The position numbers and the translations under genes are program-made. The notes beneath the pieces are model-generated. The model searched no databases, was not told where the DNA came from, and saw only the letters and a program-made list of their open reading frames with translations. Positions 38,069 to 48,834 of a stretch of DNA of 64,000 nt are shown in pieces. Where the stretch lies: NCBI RefSeq assembly GCF_000964225.1, contig NZ_BAMZ01000003.1:1-64000 (forward strand), in the 5' to 3' direction. Position 1 is the first letter of the stretch. Every line of letters begins with the position of its first letter. The DNA is from Acetobacter syzygii (GTDB lineage: Bacteria; Pseudomonadota; Alphaproteobacteria; Acetobacterales; Acetobacteraceae).

Positions 38069-40570
38069 TTAATGTGGCAGCACAGGAACCGCTGCCTGTG
38101 TGCCATTTGCGGGCACGGGTTCTGGCACATCCTCCCAGTGAATCGGCTGGGGCTTGCTTACCAGAGCTCGCGCCAGAACTTCGTCCACATGCGAAACGGG
38201 TACGATTTCCAGATTTTTCTTCACGCTATCTGGAATTTCCGCCAGATCTTTCTCATTTTCCTGCGGAATAAACACTGTCCGAATGCCCGAACGCAGTGCA
38301 GCAAGAAGCTTTTCCTTTAACCCGCCAATTGCCAGCACACGCCCTCTGAGCGTGATCTCTCCGGTCATGGCAACATCGCGCCGAACAGGTATGCCGGTCA
38401 GTACACTTACCAGAGATGTCACCATGGCAACGCCAGCAGATGGGCCATCTTTAGGAGTCGCACCTTCGGGGACATGCACATGAAAACTGCGCTTGTCGAA
38501 GATTGTAGGAACGATTCCAAAGCTGGCAGCCCGACTCCGCACGAACGAGAACGCGGCAGAGATGCTCTCCTTCATAACATCACCAAGTTTGCCAGTTTCT
38601 ACGATGCCGCCTTTACCAGGCACCATCACGCTCTCAATGGTCAGGATTTCCCCGCCCACCTCGGTCCATGCAAGGCCGGTTACAACACCGACCATATCTT
38701 CCGCTTCGGTCTCACCGTAACGGAAGCGCTGCACGCCCGCGTATTTTTCCAGATTACGTGCAGTTACCGAGACTTTTTTGGCTTTACCGGTCACGATCTC
38801 CTTGACTGCCTTACGGGCCAACTTGGCTAGTTCGCGCTCCAGATTACGCACACCCGCCTCGCGCGTGTAGTAGCGAATCAGGTCACGCAGGGCTTCCTCG
38901 TTGATCGACCACTCACCAGCCTTGAGGTTATGCGCCTCAATCTGCTTGTTAATCAGGTGCCGTTTGGCAATCTCGACCTTTTCATCTTCTGTGTAACCAG
39001 AGAGCCGGATGATCTCCATACGGTCCAGCAGCGGCTGGGGCATATCCAGACTATTGGCCGTTGTTACAAACATGACATCCGACAGGTCATAATCGACCTC
39101 CAGATAATGGTCGGCAAACGTACCGTTCTGTTCCGGATCAAGCACTTCGAGCAGGGCAGATGCCGGGTCACCACGCCAATCGGACCCAAGCTTGTCAATT
39201 TCATCGAGCAGGAACAAAGGGTTGGAAACCTTTGCTTTTTTCATACCCTGAATGATCTTACCCGGCATGGAGCCTATATAGGTACGGCGATGCCCACGAA
39301 TTTCGGCCTCATCCCGCACACCACCAAGGGACATGCGGACGTAGTGCCGACCGGTTGCTTTGGCGATGGAACGGGCAAGAGACGTCTTACCCACCCCCGG
39401 TGGGCCTACGAGGCACAGAATCGGTCCTTTGAGCTTTTGGGAGCGGCTCTGGACTGCCAGATACTCCAAAATACGCTCTTTAACTTTTTCCAGACCGTAG
39501 TGGTCAGCATCCAGAATATCTTCTGCCTCAACCAGATCATGGCGCACCTTGGTCCGTTTTTTCCACGGGATGCTCAAAATCCAGTCCAGATAATTCCGAA
39601 CCACACCAGACTCAGCGGACATCATGCTCATGCCACGCAGTTTTTTCAGCTCGGCAACAGCTTTTTCACGCGCTTCCTTGGAGAGCTTGGTCTTGGCGAT
39701 CCGCTCTTCAATTTCTGCTGTTTCGTCCTTGCCGTCTTCGCCTTCGCCCAGTTCTTTCTGAATAGCTTTAAGCTGTTCGTTCAGATAGTACTCGCGCTGT
39801 GTCTTTTCCATCTGGCGTTTGACACGATTGCGAATTTTCTTTTCCACCTGAAGCACATCAATTTCTGCTTCAATATGACCAAAAACTTTTTCCAGTTGCC
39901 CCTGCACTGTGGGCGATTCAAGAATTTCCTGTTTTTCGGAAATCTTGAGGGACAGATGGCTTGTCACCGTGTCCGCCAGCTTGGACAGGTCATTAATCTG
40001 GTTCAGGGATACAAGAACCTCGGACGCAATTTTCTTGTTGAGCTTCATATACTGCTCAAACTGCGACACGATGGAACGCCCCAAGGCCTCAGCTTCTGGT
40101 CCAACGGCTGCCTCGGCAGGCATTTCTTCAATGTCCGCCTCAAAGTGACCGTTGACCTCATGCAGCGCCTTAACGCGCACACGGCGTACACCTTCGACCA
40201 ACACCTTGACTGTGCCATCGGGAAGTTTGAGCAACTGCAAAATGGTGGAGAGCGTACCAACCCGATAAATATCATCGGGTGTTGGGTCATCCTGTGCTGC
40301 ATCTTTCTGGGCAACCAGCAGAATATGCCGGTCATCTTTTGTGACCGAGTCCAGAGCCCGTACGGATTTTTCCCGCCCCACAAACAAGGGGACAATCATG
40401 TGCGGGAACACCACAATATCGCGCAGCGGCAGAACAGCCACATGACCACTTTTGCTCTCGGCTTCTACAGCCGTTTTTTCAACCGCAGGAACAGACTGTG
40501 AGGGCACAGCTGTAGCAGCCTGATCGCTTTTGCGCCTGCGCCGTGGTGCCGGTTTTTCGTTATCAGCCAT
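38069..40570 (-). CDS. lon: ATP-dependent protease Lon
   Basis: An 833-residue AAA+ protease degrading misfolded and regulatory proteins. After a 40-residue low-complexity lysine/arginine/glutamate tail come the LON substrate domain ([21 protein letters not shown]), the Walker A GPPGVGKT, and the serine-lysine protease domain with Ser711 in KDGPSAG. ATG at 40570 follows GGGAGGT. The C-terminal 25 residues after the protease core are Pro/Val rich. No heat-shock promoter could be assigned in the 200 bases upstream. Confidence 0.97.
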   Translation of the reverse strand: MADNEKPAPRRRRKSDQAATAVPSQSVPAVEKTAVEAESKSGHVAVLPLRDIVVFPHMIVPLFVGREKSVRALDSVTKDDRHILLVAQKDAAQDDPTPDDIYRVGTLSTILQLLKLPDGTVKVLVEGVRRVRVKALHEVNGHFEADIEEMPAEAAVGPEAEALGRSIVSQFEQYMKLNKKIASEVLVSLNQINDLSKLADTVTSHLSLKISEKQEILESPTVQGQLEKVFGHIEAEIDVLQVEKKIRNRVKRQMEKTQREYYLNEQLKAIQKELGEGEDGKDETAEIEERIAKTKLSKEAREKAVAELKKLRGMSMMSAESGVVRNYLDWILSIPWKKRTKVRHDLVEAEDILDADHYGLEKVKERILEYLAVQSRSQKLKGPILCLVGPPGVGKTSLARSIAKATGRHYVRMSLGGVRDEAEIRGHRRTYIGSMPGKIIQGMKKAKVSNPLFLLDEIDKLGSDWRGDPASALLEVLDPEQNGTFADHYLEVDYDLSDVMFVTTANSLDMPQPLLDRMEIIRLSGYTEDEKVEIAKRHLINKQIEAHNLKAGEWSINEEALRDLIRYYTREAGVRNLERELAKLARKAVKEIVTGKAKKVSVTARNLEKYAGVQRFRYGETEAEDMVGVVTGLAWTEVGGEILTIESVMVPGKGGIVETGKLGDVMKESISAAFSFVRSRAASFGIVPTIFDKRSFHVHVPEGATPKDGPSAGVAMVTSLVSVLTGIPVRRDVAMTGEITLRGRVLAIGGLKEKLLAALRSGIRTVFIPQENEKDLAEIPDSVKKNLEIVPVSHVDEVLARALVSKPQPIHWEDVPEPVPANGTQAAVPVLPH

Positions 40571-40771
40571 CGTTATGACCTCCCGATAAGGACGATCGGT
40601 GCTGGGCACCCGTGTAGCGGCATACCCCTGCACTGAGGGAGGCACCTCCAAAAGGAGACACCCCTGTTTTTCTTATGTTGTTATGCCCACAACCCGAAAC
40701 AATAGGGCAGAGGCAAGAACAGCACGAACAGGTGACCCGCTCGTGCTGCTTACGCCAAAACTCAGACCTGC

Positions 40772-42037
40772 TTAGGCAGATTGCTCTGCCGGCACGTCTT
40801 TTTTCTTACCATAGACATAAACCGGGCTGGTTTTGCCGTCTGCCACCTCGCGGTTCACAACGACTTCCTCAACCGTGTCCAGTCCTGGCAGGTCAAACAT
40901 GGTAGACATGAGAATGCTCTCCATAATGGAGCGCAGCCCACGGGCACCTGTCTTGCGAACAATGGCTCTATCGGCAATCGCCTTGAGCGCATCATCCGTA
41001 AAGGACAGTTGCACATCTTCCATCTGGAAGAGGCGCTGGTACTGCTTGACCAGTGCGTTCTTCGGTTCGGTCAGAATTTTGATCAGCGCGGCCTCATCCA
41101 GATCACCCAGCGTTGCCAGCACTGGCAGACGCCCGATGAATTCAGGGATCAAACCAAACTTCATCAGATCTTCTGGCTCAACATCGTGCAGGATTTCTCC
41201 CGTCCGACGTTCATCCAGCGAGCGCACATCTGCACCAAAACCAATGCCCGTGCCCTTGCCGCGTGCCGAAATAATTTTATCCAGCCCGGCAAAAGCACCA
41301 CCGCAGATAAAGAGCATGTTGGTCGTATCCACCTGCAGGAATTCCTGCTGCGGATGCTTGCGACCACCCTGCGGAGGAACGGAGGCAACCGTACCTTCCA
41401 TAAGTTTAAGCAGGGCCTGCTGCACACCCTCGCCGCTTACATCGCGGGTGATGGAAGGATTGTCTGATTTTTTGGAAATCTTGTCGATTTCATCAATATA
41501 AACAATCCCACGCTGGGCGCGTTCCACATTGTAGTCCGATGCCTGCAACAGCTTGAGGATGATGTTTTCAACATCTTCCCCCACATACCCCGCTTCTGTC
41601 AGGGTTGTGGCATCCGCCATGGTAAACGGCACATCCAGAATACGCGCCAGGGTCTGAGCCAGCAGCGTTTTGCCCGAACCCGTTGGCCCGATCAGCAGGA
41701 TGTTGGACTTGGCAATTTCAACATCACCAGCCTTGGTCACCTGAGACAGACGCTTGTAGTGGTTATGAACCGCTACAGAGAGCACCTTTTTGGCCTGCAT
41801 CTGACCAATAACGTAGTCATCCAGAACCTTGCAGATTTCCTTGGGAGTAGGAACGCCCTCTCGCGATTTGACCTGCATGGTTTTGTTCTCTTCACGGATG
41901 ATGTCCATGCAGAGTTCGACGCATTCATCGCAGATAAACACGGTAGGGCCAGCAATGAGCTTACGCACCTCATGCTGTGACTTGCCGCAGAACGAGCAGT
42001 ACAGCGTGTTCTTGGAATCTCCGGACTTTGTACTCAT
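40772..42037 (-). CDS. clpX: ClpX unfoldase
   Basis: A 421-residue AAA+ ATPase that recognises and unfolds substrates for ClpP. The N-terminal zinc domain has CSFCGKSQ...CDECVELC (Cys14, 17, 36, 39 approximately), Walker A is GPTGSGKT, Walker [10 protein letters not shown], and the ClpP-docking IGF-type loop reads GIGFGAD. It lies 120 bases downstream of clpP and is followed by lon after a 200-base gap. Confidence 0.97.
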   Translation of the reverse strand: MSTKSGDSKNTLYCSFCGKSQHEVRKLIAGPTVFICDECVELCMDIIREENKTMQVKSREGVPTPKEICKVLDDYVIGQMQAKKVLSVAVHNHYKRLSQVTKAGDVEIAKSNILLIGPTGSGKTLLAQTLARILDVPFTMADATTLTEAGYVGEDVENIILKLLQASDYNVERAQRGIVYIDEIDKISKKSDNPSITRDVSGEGVQQALLKLMEGTVASVPPQGGRKHPQQEFLQVDTTNMLFICGGAFAGLDKIISARGKGTGIGFGADVRSLDERRTGEILHDVEPEDLMKFGLIPEFIGRLPVLATLGDLDEAALIKILTEPKNALVKQYQRLFQMEDVQLSFTDDALKAIADRAIVRKTGARGLRSIMESILMSTMFDLPGLDTVEEVVVNREVADGKTSPVYVYGKKKDVPAEQSA

Positions 42038-42157
42038 CAGCCCACTCCCCCGATCATCCCAGGCCCAACAGAGCCGGGAGCCGAGTCCCGGATCATTTCT
42101 GCCTGCCTGAGGACAGACAGCTCCCTTATTGTAACAGGAAGCTTAAAGTATGCCAGA

Positions 42158-42811
42158 TTAAGGATGGTCTTTATCCTTTTTACCTGCTTCCGCCGCTTTG
42201 TGGTGGCTGATCACTTCGTCCACAATACCGAAAGACTGAGCCTCCTCGGCGGACATGTAGCTGTCACGCTCAAGCTTCTGCTCGATTTCTTCCAGTGTAC
42301 GGCCTGTATGTTCACGGTAGATTTCGTTCAGGCGCTGACGGATAATAAGAATTTCCTTCGCCTGAATTTCAATATCACTCGCCTGCCCCTGCGCACCGCC
42401 AGAAGGCTGATGCACCATGACGCGTGCATTTGGCAGGGCAAATCTGCGCCCCTTCTCGCCACCGGCAAGCAACAGCGACCCCATGGAAGCCGCCTGACCG
42501 ATGCACACCGTGCTAACCGGACTGCGGATGTACTGCATGGTGTCATAAATAGCCAAACCAGCCGACACAACGCCGCCGGGGCTATTGATGTAGAAGGAAA
42601 TTTCCTTGGTCGGGTTCACGCTTTCCAGATACAGAAGCTGCGCAGAAATGAGCGAAGCAACCTGATCATAGACAGGCCCGGTCAGGAAGATGATCCGTTC
42701 CTGCAAAAGGCGGGAATAGATATCAAAAGCCCGTTCACCTCGGGAGGTCTGTTCGACCACCATCGGCACCAGTGCATTGCTGAAAATCTCAACGGGATCA
42801 CGATCCCTCAT
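42158..42811 (-). CDS. clpP: ClpP protease subunit
   Basis: A 217-residue serine peptidase forming the 14-mer chamber. The catalytic serine is in GQAASMGS, the histidine in MVHQPSGG, and the aspartate in [12 protein letters not shown] chose the ATG at 42811, which has GGGA nine bases upstream; an ATG at 42820 would add three residues. Standard tig-clpP-clpX-lon order. Confidence 0.96.
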   Translation of the reverse strand: MRDRDPVEIFSNALVPMVVEQTSRGERAFDIYSRLLQERIIFLTGPVYDQVASLISAQLLYLESVNPTKEISFYINSPGGVVSAGLAIYDTMQYIRSPVSTVCIGQAASMGSLLLAGGEKGRRFALPNARVMVHQPSGGAQGQASDIEIQAKEILIIRQRLNEIYREHTGRTLEEIEQKLERDSYMSAEEAQSFGIVDEVISHHKAAEAGKKDKDHP

Positions 42812-42953
42812 ACCACTCATTCCCGTACAAAAAACTTAATCATCCCCTCCCTGCCTCTGCCATGGACAGAAACCAGGGTCAGGCACACTGATTCAAGATA
42901 GAGATAAAGTGGCAAGATGCCACCCCAGAAAAGAAAAACAGCCCCAAAAAGAA

Positions 42954-42981
42954 TGTCCCGCCAGTTCACACTGGCGGGACA
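42954..42981 (-). terminator. Terminator after tig
   Basis: Perfect 11-base arms TGTCCCGCCAG / CTGGCGGGACA around a 6-base loop, followed on the minus strand by TTCTTTTTGG, 12 bases after the tig stop. It uncouples tig from clpP. Confidence 0.85.
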
Positions 42982-42992
42982 GAGCGGTTTTA

Positions 42993-44327
42993 TCAGATAT
43001 TAGCTGGGGGAATATCTGATAGCTCCTCCAAACTCACGTCCTTGTCCGTGACCTTGGCAAGCTCGATCAGATAATCGACAACCTTGTTTTCAAAAATCGG
43101 TCCGCGCAGGGATTCAGCGGCCTGCGGATTCTTCTGGAAGAATTCAAAGACCTGCTTTTCCTGACCAGAGTAGCGCATGGCTTCCGCCCGCACGGCACGC
43201 CCCAGTTCTTCCGCGCTTACGGAAATACCGTTTTTACGGCCAATTTCTGCCAGCAGGAGCCCCAGACGCACACGGCGTTCCGCAATTTTGCGGTAATCAG
43301 CGCGCAGGGTTTCTTCGTCCTTGCCTTTGTCTTCGTCGTCCAGTTCGCCAGCCTTGCGGTCAGCTTCCACACGGCTCCATATCTGCTGGAATTCGGCTTC
43401 CACCATACCTTCGGGAGCAGGGAAGTCCGCCTTGCTGGACAGGATGTCCAACAGGTCGCGCTTGATGCGCAGGCGGGACATCTGCTCGTACTCGCCTTCG
43501 ATCTGCTTGCGAACCAGATCCTTGAGCTGCTCAAGGCTTTCAAAGCCCATGTTTTTGGCAAGCTCTTCATCCACCGGGGCATCTACAGCTTTTTTAAGCT
43601 GCTTTACCTTGATGTCGAAGGTCGCTTCTTTGCCAGCCAGTTCTTCTGCACCGTAATCGGCAGGGAAGGTCACGTTAATGACTTTTTCTTCACCCGGCTT
43701 CATGCCTTCGATCTGTTCAGCAAAGCCCGGAATAAAGCCTTCACCACCGATCTCGACGTTCACGTCTTCTGCCGTGCCGCCGTCAAAAGCAACGCCGTCC
43801 TGCTTGCCCACAAAGTCAATGGCAACAACATCACCCTTAACGGCAGGGCGGACTTCTTCGATCACTTCAAACGTGCGACCACGCTTGGCAATGTCTTCCA
43901 GAACCTTGTTCACCGCTTCATCGCTCACAGGAGCTTTCAGGCGGGTCAACGCGAGGTCGGACAGATCCGGCACTGTGATTTCTGGCAGAATTTCGCTTTC
44001 CACCTTGAATTCCAGATCCGTACCCTTGTCTTCCTGACCGGAGACCAGATCAACCTGAGGCTGACCAGCAGGGCGGAGGCCGCGTTCTTCAAACACGGTG
44101 CGGATGGCATCGGAGACGGCCTGTTCAAGCACTTCGCCCCAGATTGCGGCGCCGTAGCGCTGGCGTGCCAGAGAGACAGGCACCTTGCCCGGACGGAAGC
44201 CCGGCAGGTTCAGGTTGCCAGCAACTTCCTTAAGGCGCGCATCCCGCTTAGCCTCAAGCTCCGCAGCCGGAACTGTAACTGTGAAACCACGCTTCAGCCC
44301 TTCAGAAAGGGTCTCGGTAACCTGCAT
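42993..44327 (-). CDS. tig: Trigger factor
   Basis: A 444-residue ribosome-bound chaperone and prolyl isomerase. The ribosome-docking signature GFRPGKVP is near residues 44-51, the FKBP-type domain spans about 150-240 (GDVVAIDFVGKQDGVAFDGG), and a long helical C-terminal domain follows. It is the first protein gene of the tig-clpP-clpX-lon-hup run, with tRNA-Leu 97 bases upstream on the same strand. Confidence 0.96.
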   Translation of the reverse strand: MQVTETLSEGLKRGFTVTVPAAELEAKRDARLKEVAGNLNLPGFRPGKVPVSLARQRYGAAIWGEVLEQAVSDAIRTVFEERGLRPAGQPQVDLVSGQEDKGTDLEFKVESEILPEITVPDLSDLALTRLKAPVSDEAVNKVLEDIAKRGRTFEVIEEVRPAVKGDVVAIDFVGKQDGVAFDGGTAEDVNVEIGGEGFIPGFAEQIEGMKPGEEKVINVTFPADYGAEELAGKEATFDIKVKQLKKAVDAPVDEELAKNMGFESLEQLKDLVRKQIEGEYEQMSRLRIKRDLLDILSSKADFPAPEGMVEAEFQQIWSRVEADRKAGELDDEDKGKDEETLRADYRKIAERRVRLGLLLAEIGRKNGISVSAEELGRAVRAEAMRYSGQEKQVFEFFQKNPQAAESLRGPIFENKVVDYLIELAKVTDKDVSLEELSDIPPANI

Positions 44328-44423
44328 CGGCCAGGCCTTCCTCTCGGTACAAAAAATCAGTCACCCACCGCAACTACGCCAAAGGCGGCGGTGGACTGCG
44401 GACGGGAGCATGAAAAAATCTAT

Positions 44424-44508
<85 letters not shown>

Positions 44509-44543
44509 GCACACTATACTCACCGTCGGCAAGATGCGTGGAC

Positions 44544-46031
44544 TTAGCCCAAAGTGTCGGGCACGGCAAGACACCGAAACCGATTTTGCACAATACCGGC
44601 CATTCCCTGCATCTGCGCAGCCTTCTGCCGCGCCTTTCCAAGGTAACGGTCCAGATCCTCCGCAACCGGCCACGGACCAGCCTGCAAGCCTGCCTCCCCA
44701 TGCAGCCAGACACCTGCACAAGCAGCCTCCCATGCGGGCATTCCAGCCGCCAGCAAGGCCGCAATAACGCCAGACAGCGTATCTCCCGACCCGGCAGTAC
44801 CCAGTGCCGCCGTGGCATGGATGTTAATTGCCAGCCGCCCATCTGGCGCGGCAATCATGGTGGAAGCGCCCTTGAGCACTACTACAGCATTGATCTGCTG
44901 GGCCGTCTTGCGCACCTGCTCTGGCGGATTAGCCCCAACAGCCCCAAACACACGTGCAAATTCACCCGTATGAGGCGTAATAACCGCAACACCACGCAGC
45001 TTATCAGGCTGTCCGGCGCATGCTGTTAAAGCACCGGCATCAGCCAGCACACAACGCCCCGAATCCACCAGCCGGGGCAGAACCTGCTCCACCTCAGCCT
45101 CGCTCAGCCCCGGACCACAGACCCATACATGCCTGCGTTTATCGTCCAGCAATTGCTGCAAGGAGGCTTCATCCACAATTACCCCCGGTGGCCCCAACCT
45201 GTATGCTGGAGCGGCTTCGCCTGCCGCAACACGCACAAGCCCCGCACCGACCGATCGCGCACCAGATGCGCACAGGCTTGCAGCTCCCGGCATGGACTGG
45301 CCTGCACAAATACTCACCACACCACGCGTATATTTATTGCTCTGCGCACCCAGAACAGGCAGCGACCACAATCCCGGTTCGTTCAGCCATGTATTGGCGG
45401 GCACAGCCGCCAGAACAGTATCGGGCACACCAATGTCGGCCAGAATCAGGCGCCCCATCATTCCTAATGCGGGGTAGAGTAGGTGCCCCGGCTTAAACCG
45501 GCAGAATGTTACCGTCATGGCCGCATGTGGCGCATACCCCCGCACCTGCCCTGTTGCACCATCCAACCCTGATGGAATGTCAATCGCAACAATCCGGCGG
45601 GCAGCCTGAAGGGTTTCCGCTACAAGGCCACTGACATCCCGGCTAAGCCCGGCGCCAAACACGGCATCGACCACCAGATCCGCACGCCCGGCCTCTTCCA
45701 CCCCAAACGGCACACGTGGCCCGGCAAAAGCGGCAGCCGCACGCCCGGCATCCGTGCCCTCACGCGGGGGAACAAGTTCGGCCACCGCCACCGGCCACCC
45801 CATACTGGCCAAATGCCGGGCAGCAACATACCCATCCCCACCATTGTTACCCGGCCCGCACAGCACCAGCACCCGTGCACGCCGCTCATACCGCTGTATG
45901 GCCCGCGCAACGGCCCGACCGGCATTTTCCATCAGCACACAAACCGGCACGTGCGCGGCACTCTGCCGATCCACCTCCCCCATCTGCACTGGGGTATAAA
46001 GGCTCAGGGATGAGGGATAACTGGCTTGCAT
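44544..46031 (-). CDS. nnr: Bifunctional NAD(P)H-hydrate repair enzyme
   Basis: A 495-residue fusion of NAD(P)HX epimerase (N-terminal YjeF domain, CGPGNNGGDGYVAARHL near residue 60, then IDIPSGLDG) and ADP-dependent NAD(P)HX dehydratase (C-terminal, ribokinase-like, GTAGSGDTLSGVIAALLA near residue 430). Together they restore hydrated, inactive NADH and NADPH. The ATG at 46031 follows GGAG by nine bases; a longer upstream frame has no start signal. Transcribed divergently from the small membrane protein gene. Confidence 0.94.
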   Translation of the reverse strand: MQASYPSSLSLYTPVQMGEVDRQSAAHVPVCVLMENAGRAVARAIQRYERRARVLVLCGPGNNGGDGYVAARHLASMGWPVAVAELVPPREGTDAGRAAAAFAGPRVPFGVEEAGRADLVVDAVFGAGLSRDVSGLVAETLQAARRIVAIDIPSGLDGATGQVRGYAPHAAMTVTFCRFKPGHLLYPALGMMGRLILADIGVPDTVLAAVPANTWLNEPGLWSLPVLGAQSNKYTRGVVSICAGQSMPGAASLCASGARSVGAGLVRVAAGEAAPAYRLGPPGVIVDEASLQQLLDDKRRHVWVCGPGLSEAEVEQVLPRLVDSGRCVLADAGALTACAGQPDKLRGVAVITPHTGEFARVFGAVGANPPEQVRKTAQQINAVVVLKGASTMIAAPDGRLAINIHATAALGTAGSGDTLSGVIAALLAAGMPAWEAACAGVWLHGEAGLQAGPWPVAEDLDRYLGKARQKAAQMQGMAGIVQNRFRCLAVPDTLG

Positions 46032-46198
46032 GGCATAAGCTCCGCACGGACCGTGGAATTGACACAGACACAATAGCCCCTTGCAACCGCCCCGTCCCCT
46101 TGGCAATCAGTCAGGCAGATACGCACCGGGCATGACGCTCCCAAAGGGAGCCGCTGCGCCCACCCCGACCCCCACAACCGTGACAACGCGGAGACACC

Positions 46199-46654
46199 AT
46201 GCCTCATTCCATTCTCTGGAGCCTTGTTCTTGCTCTTCACCTCGTCAGCATCATCATGTGGGTTGGTGGTGGCGCTTACGCAGCCGTTATTCTGCGCCCA
46301 AGCCTGAACCTTCTGGACCAGACGCAGCGCAACTCCGTGCATTTACAGACCATGGCCCGCTTTTTTAAAGGTCTGACCCATGCCATTCCCACGGCACTGA
46401 TTACCGGCTGGATGCTGGTCCTGCACGAGGGCGGGTTTGCCAATGCACCATGGACAACCAACGCCATGCAGCTACTGGGGCTGATTATGGCAGTTCTGTT
46501 TGTGCGGATGTACATGGGCACTTACCAAAAGCTGCGCCGGGCCATACGGCCACAGGCATCCGGCTTCGACTCGGTGCGCAAACAGGTGCTGATTATTGTA
46601 GCGCTGGGAATCCTTGCCGTGCTGTCGGCCTGCTTGGGGCATCCTTTTGTGTGA
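46199..46654 (+). CDS. Small four-helix membrane protein (CopD-like)
   Basis: A 151-residue inner-membrane protein with four hydrophobic segments at about residues 8-32, 62-80, 88-108 and 128-147. The start LALHLVSIIMWVGGGAY with a His-x-x-x-x-x-W-x-G pattern in helix 1 recalls the CopD/YozB-like families, some of which bind haem or copper; no further function can be read. ATG at 46199 is preceded by GGAG. It is divergent to nnr and followed by a 170-base gap before the helicase gene. Confidence 0.6.
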   Translation: MPHSILWSLVLALHLVSIIMWVGGGAYAAVILRPSLNLLDQTQRNSVHLQTMARFFKGLTHAIPTALITGWMLVLHEGGFANAPWTTNAMQLLGLIMAVLFVRMYMGTYQKLRRAIRPQASGFDSVRKQVLIIVALGILAVLSACLGHPFV

Positions 46655-46824
46655 AGATAAGATGTATTCCTGCCAAAAACTTGATTTTAGGCACAAAGAC
46701 CTTTATCGGAACTAGCGCCTGAGTGGCTTTGAAATTCCATGGAACAACCGGCAAACGGTCTTTTGCCGGACATGAACAAAGCCCCCAGTAAGCTGACAAC
46801 GACAGACCTAGTTCCGAGAGTATA

Positions 46825-48819
46825 TTGACAGCCAAAACAACCGCCCGCCCCCGCAAGACGACAACTCGCAGCCGGAAAAAGGCGGCGGTTCCCGCCAGTT
46901 CAACCGCATTGGACACGCAGGGTGCCGAGGTGGATGACACCGCCCCCATGGCAGATGCAGAGGCTCCCGCCGAGGTCAAACCCGCCCCCAAAAAGCGGGT
47001 TCCGCGCCGCCGTGCCACCAAAGCCGAATCGGTAGTGGACCCTGTAGCTACGACAGATGTGGCGGTAGAGCCTCCTTCCGAGGAAGAGGCTGCCCCAAAG
47101 ACTGCACCTAAAAAAACACGTGCGCCCGCCAGAAGACGCACCAAGGCCGCCCCCGCACCTGAAGCCGTGATCCTAACCGAACAGGATGCACCGGCTCCGA
47201 GCGCTCAGGCCGCCGAAACACCTGCTCCCGAAGCAGAGGCGGAGGAGCAAACACCGTCCCCCGCACAGGCAAGCGCTCCGGCCGCAGCCACTGTGGAAGA
47301 AGAGCCCACCATTACCTTTGCAGATCTGGAACTCTCCAAACCCATTCTGCAAGCCATTGATGAGATGGGGTATAAACACCCCACCCCCATTCAGGCACAG
47401 GCTATTCCTGCCGTGCTTATGGCGCGCGATGTTCTGGGGGTTGCCCAGACTGGCACAGGCAAAACAGCCTCCTTTACCCTGCCCATGCTGGAAATCCTGA
47501 GCGATTCCCGCGCACGTGCCCGTATGCCGCGTTCGCTCATTCTGGAACCCACACGCGAGCTGGCTCTTCAGGTTGCCGAAAACTTTGTACAGTATGGCAA
47601 GCACCTCAAGCTCAACCATGCGCTGCTGATCGGTGGCGAGAGCATGGCCGACCAGAAAGATGTGCTCAACCGTGGCGTGGATGTGCTGATTGCAACACCT
47701 GGCCGCCTGCTCGACCTGTTTGAACGGGGCGGACTCCTGCTGAACCACACCAAAATTCTGGTCATTGATGAAGCAGACCGGATGCTGGATATGGGATTTA
47801 TTCCCGACATTGAAAAAATTGTCGGGCTGCTCCCTCCCTCCCGGCAAACACTCTTTTTCTCCGCCACAATGGCGCCACCCATTCGCAAACTGGCCGATGC
47901 GTTCCTGCATTCCCCCAAGGAAATTACGGTTACACGCCAGTCTTCCGTGGCATCGACCATTACAACAGGGCTGGTTATTGTTGATGAGTTCAGCAAGCGC
48001 GAAACCCTGCGCCTGCTGCTCAAAGACCCCAAATTGCAGAATGCCATTGTGTTCTGTAACCGTAAGCGCGATGTGGATATTTTAACCAAATCCCTTACCA
48101 AGCACGGTTTTTCCGTTGGTGCCCTGCATGGGGATCTCCCACAGTCTGTCCGTTTTTCCACGCTGGAAAAATTCAAGAACGGGGATCTGAAGGTTCTGGT
48201 CTGCTCGGATGTTGCCGCCCGCGGGATTGATATTGGCGGCCTGTCCCACGTGTTCAATTTTGATCTGCCCTTCCACGCGGAAGACTACGTCCACCGTATC
48301 GGTCGTACAGGCCGCGCGGGCCGCGAAGGTCATGCCTTCAGCATAGCCACGCCGTATGACAAAACTCTGGCAGAAGCCATTGAACAGTTAACTGGCAAAC
48401 CCATTCCGCGCCTGAACGTGGATGGTATACAGCAACTGGAGTGGTCTGAAGAAAAACGCCCTGCACGTGGTGGGCAGGCACGCGGGAACCAGAATCGCAA
48501 AGACAAAGCCGCTGTACAGCGCGAGCCTGCCCGCCCCCAGCGGGATACACAGCCGGAGCGCGAACCCGTACGCGAGCGGGAGGCACAACGCCCGGCTCAG
48601 CCACAATCGACTGCACGCCCGCAACCCCATAAAGGTGGTCGCAACCAGCGGGATGAAATTCCGCCCGCACCCGCCGGTGAATTTGCAGGGTTTGGTGACC
48701 TTACGCCCGCCTTTATGCTGCTCCCCCGCCGCAATTCCTCGCGCCCGGCGACACCCGGAACGCTTGAAAATGCAGAGACCGAGCAGGATATGGCCCACGT
48801 CTCTGACGCGGCATCCTGA
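46825..48819 (+). CDS. DEAD-box RNA helicase (RhlE-like)
   Basis: A 664-residue helicase that unwinds RNA structure in ribosome assembly or mRNA decay. The core runs from about residue 163 to 545: Q motif (ITFADLELSK...PTPIQ), Walker A AQTGTGKT at about 207, PTRELA, DEAD in VIDEADRML, SAT, and HRIGRTGRAG. Unusual are a 160-residue N-terminal extension of Ala/Pro/Lys/Glu runs and a 120-residue Arg/Gln/Pro-rich tail, both probably disordered and RNA-binding. Start is TTG at 46825 with GAGAG upstream; no nearer ATG keeps the basic N-terminus. Confidence 0.92.
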   Translation: MTAKTTARPRKTTTRSRKKAAVPASSTALDTQGAEVDDTAPMADAEAPAEVKPAPKKRVPRRRATKAESVVDPVATTDVAVEPPSEEEAAPKTAPKKTRAPARRRTKAAPAPEAVILTEQDAPAPSAQAAETPAPEAEAEEQTPSPAQASAPAAATVEEEPTITFADLELSKPILQAIDEMGYKHPTPIQAQAIPAVLMARDVLGVAQTGTGKTASFTLPMLEILSDSRARARMPRSLILEPTRELALQVAENFVQYGKHLKLNHALLIGGESMADQKDVLNRGVDVLIATPGRLLDLFERGGLLLNHTKILVIDEADRMLDMGFIPDIEKIVGLLPPSRQTLFFSATMAPPIRKLADAFLHSPKEITVTRQSSVASTITTGLVIVDEFSKRETLRLLLKDPKLQNAIVFCNRKRDVDILTKSLTKHGFSVGALHGDLPQSVRFSTLEKFKNGDLKVLVCSDVAARGIDIGGLSHVFNFDLPFHAEDYVHRIGRTGRAGREGHAFSIATPYDKTLAEAIEQLTGKPIPRLNVDGIQQLEWSEEKRPARGGQARGNQNRKDKAAVQREPARPQRDTQPEREPVREREAQRPAQPQSTARPQPHKGGRNQRDEIPPAPAGEFAGFGDLTPAFMLLPRRNSSRPATPGTLENAETEQDMAHVSDAAS

Positions 48820-48834
48820 CCCCAAGGAAAATTT

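Noticed and set aside
38930-40501. A long plus-strand frame opposite lon
   Set aside because: Same situation: antisense to an intact, clearly conserved Lon gene; low-complexity His/Phe/Asn-rich product.
40571-40771. Heat-shock promoter upstream of lon
   Set aside because: I looked for CTTGAAA with CCCCAT at 11-15 bases on the minus strand and found only partial matches at wrong spacing.
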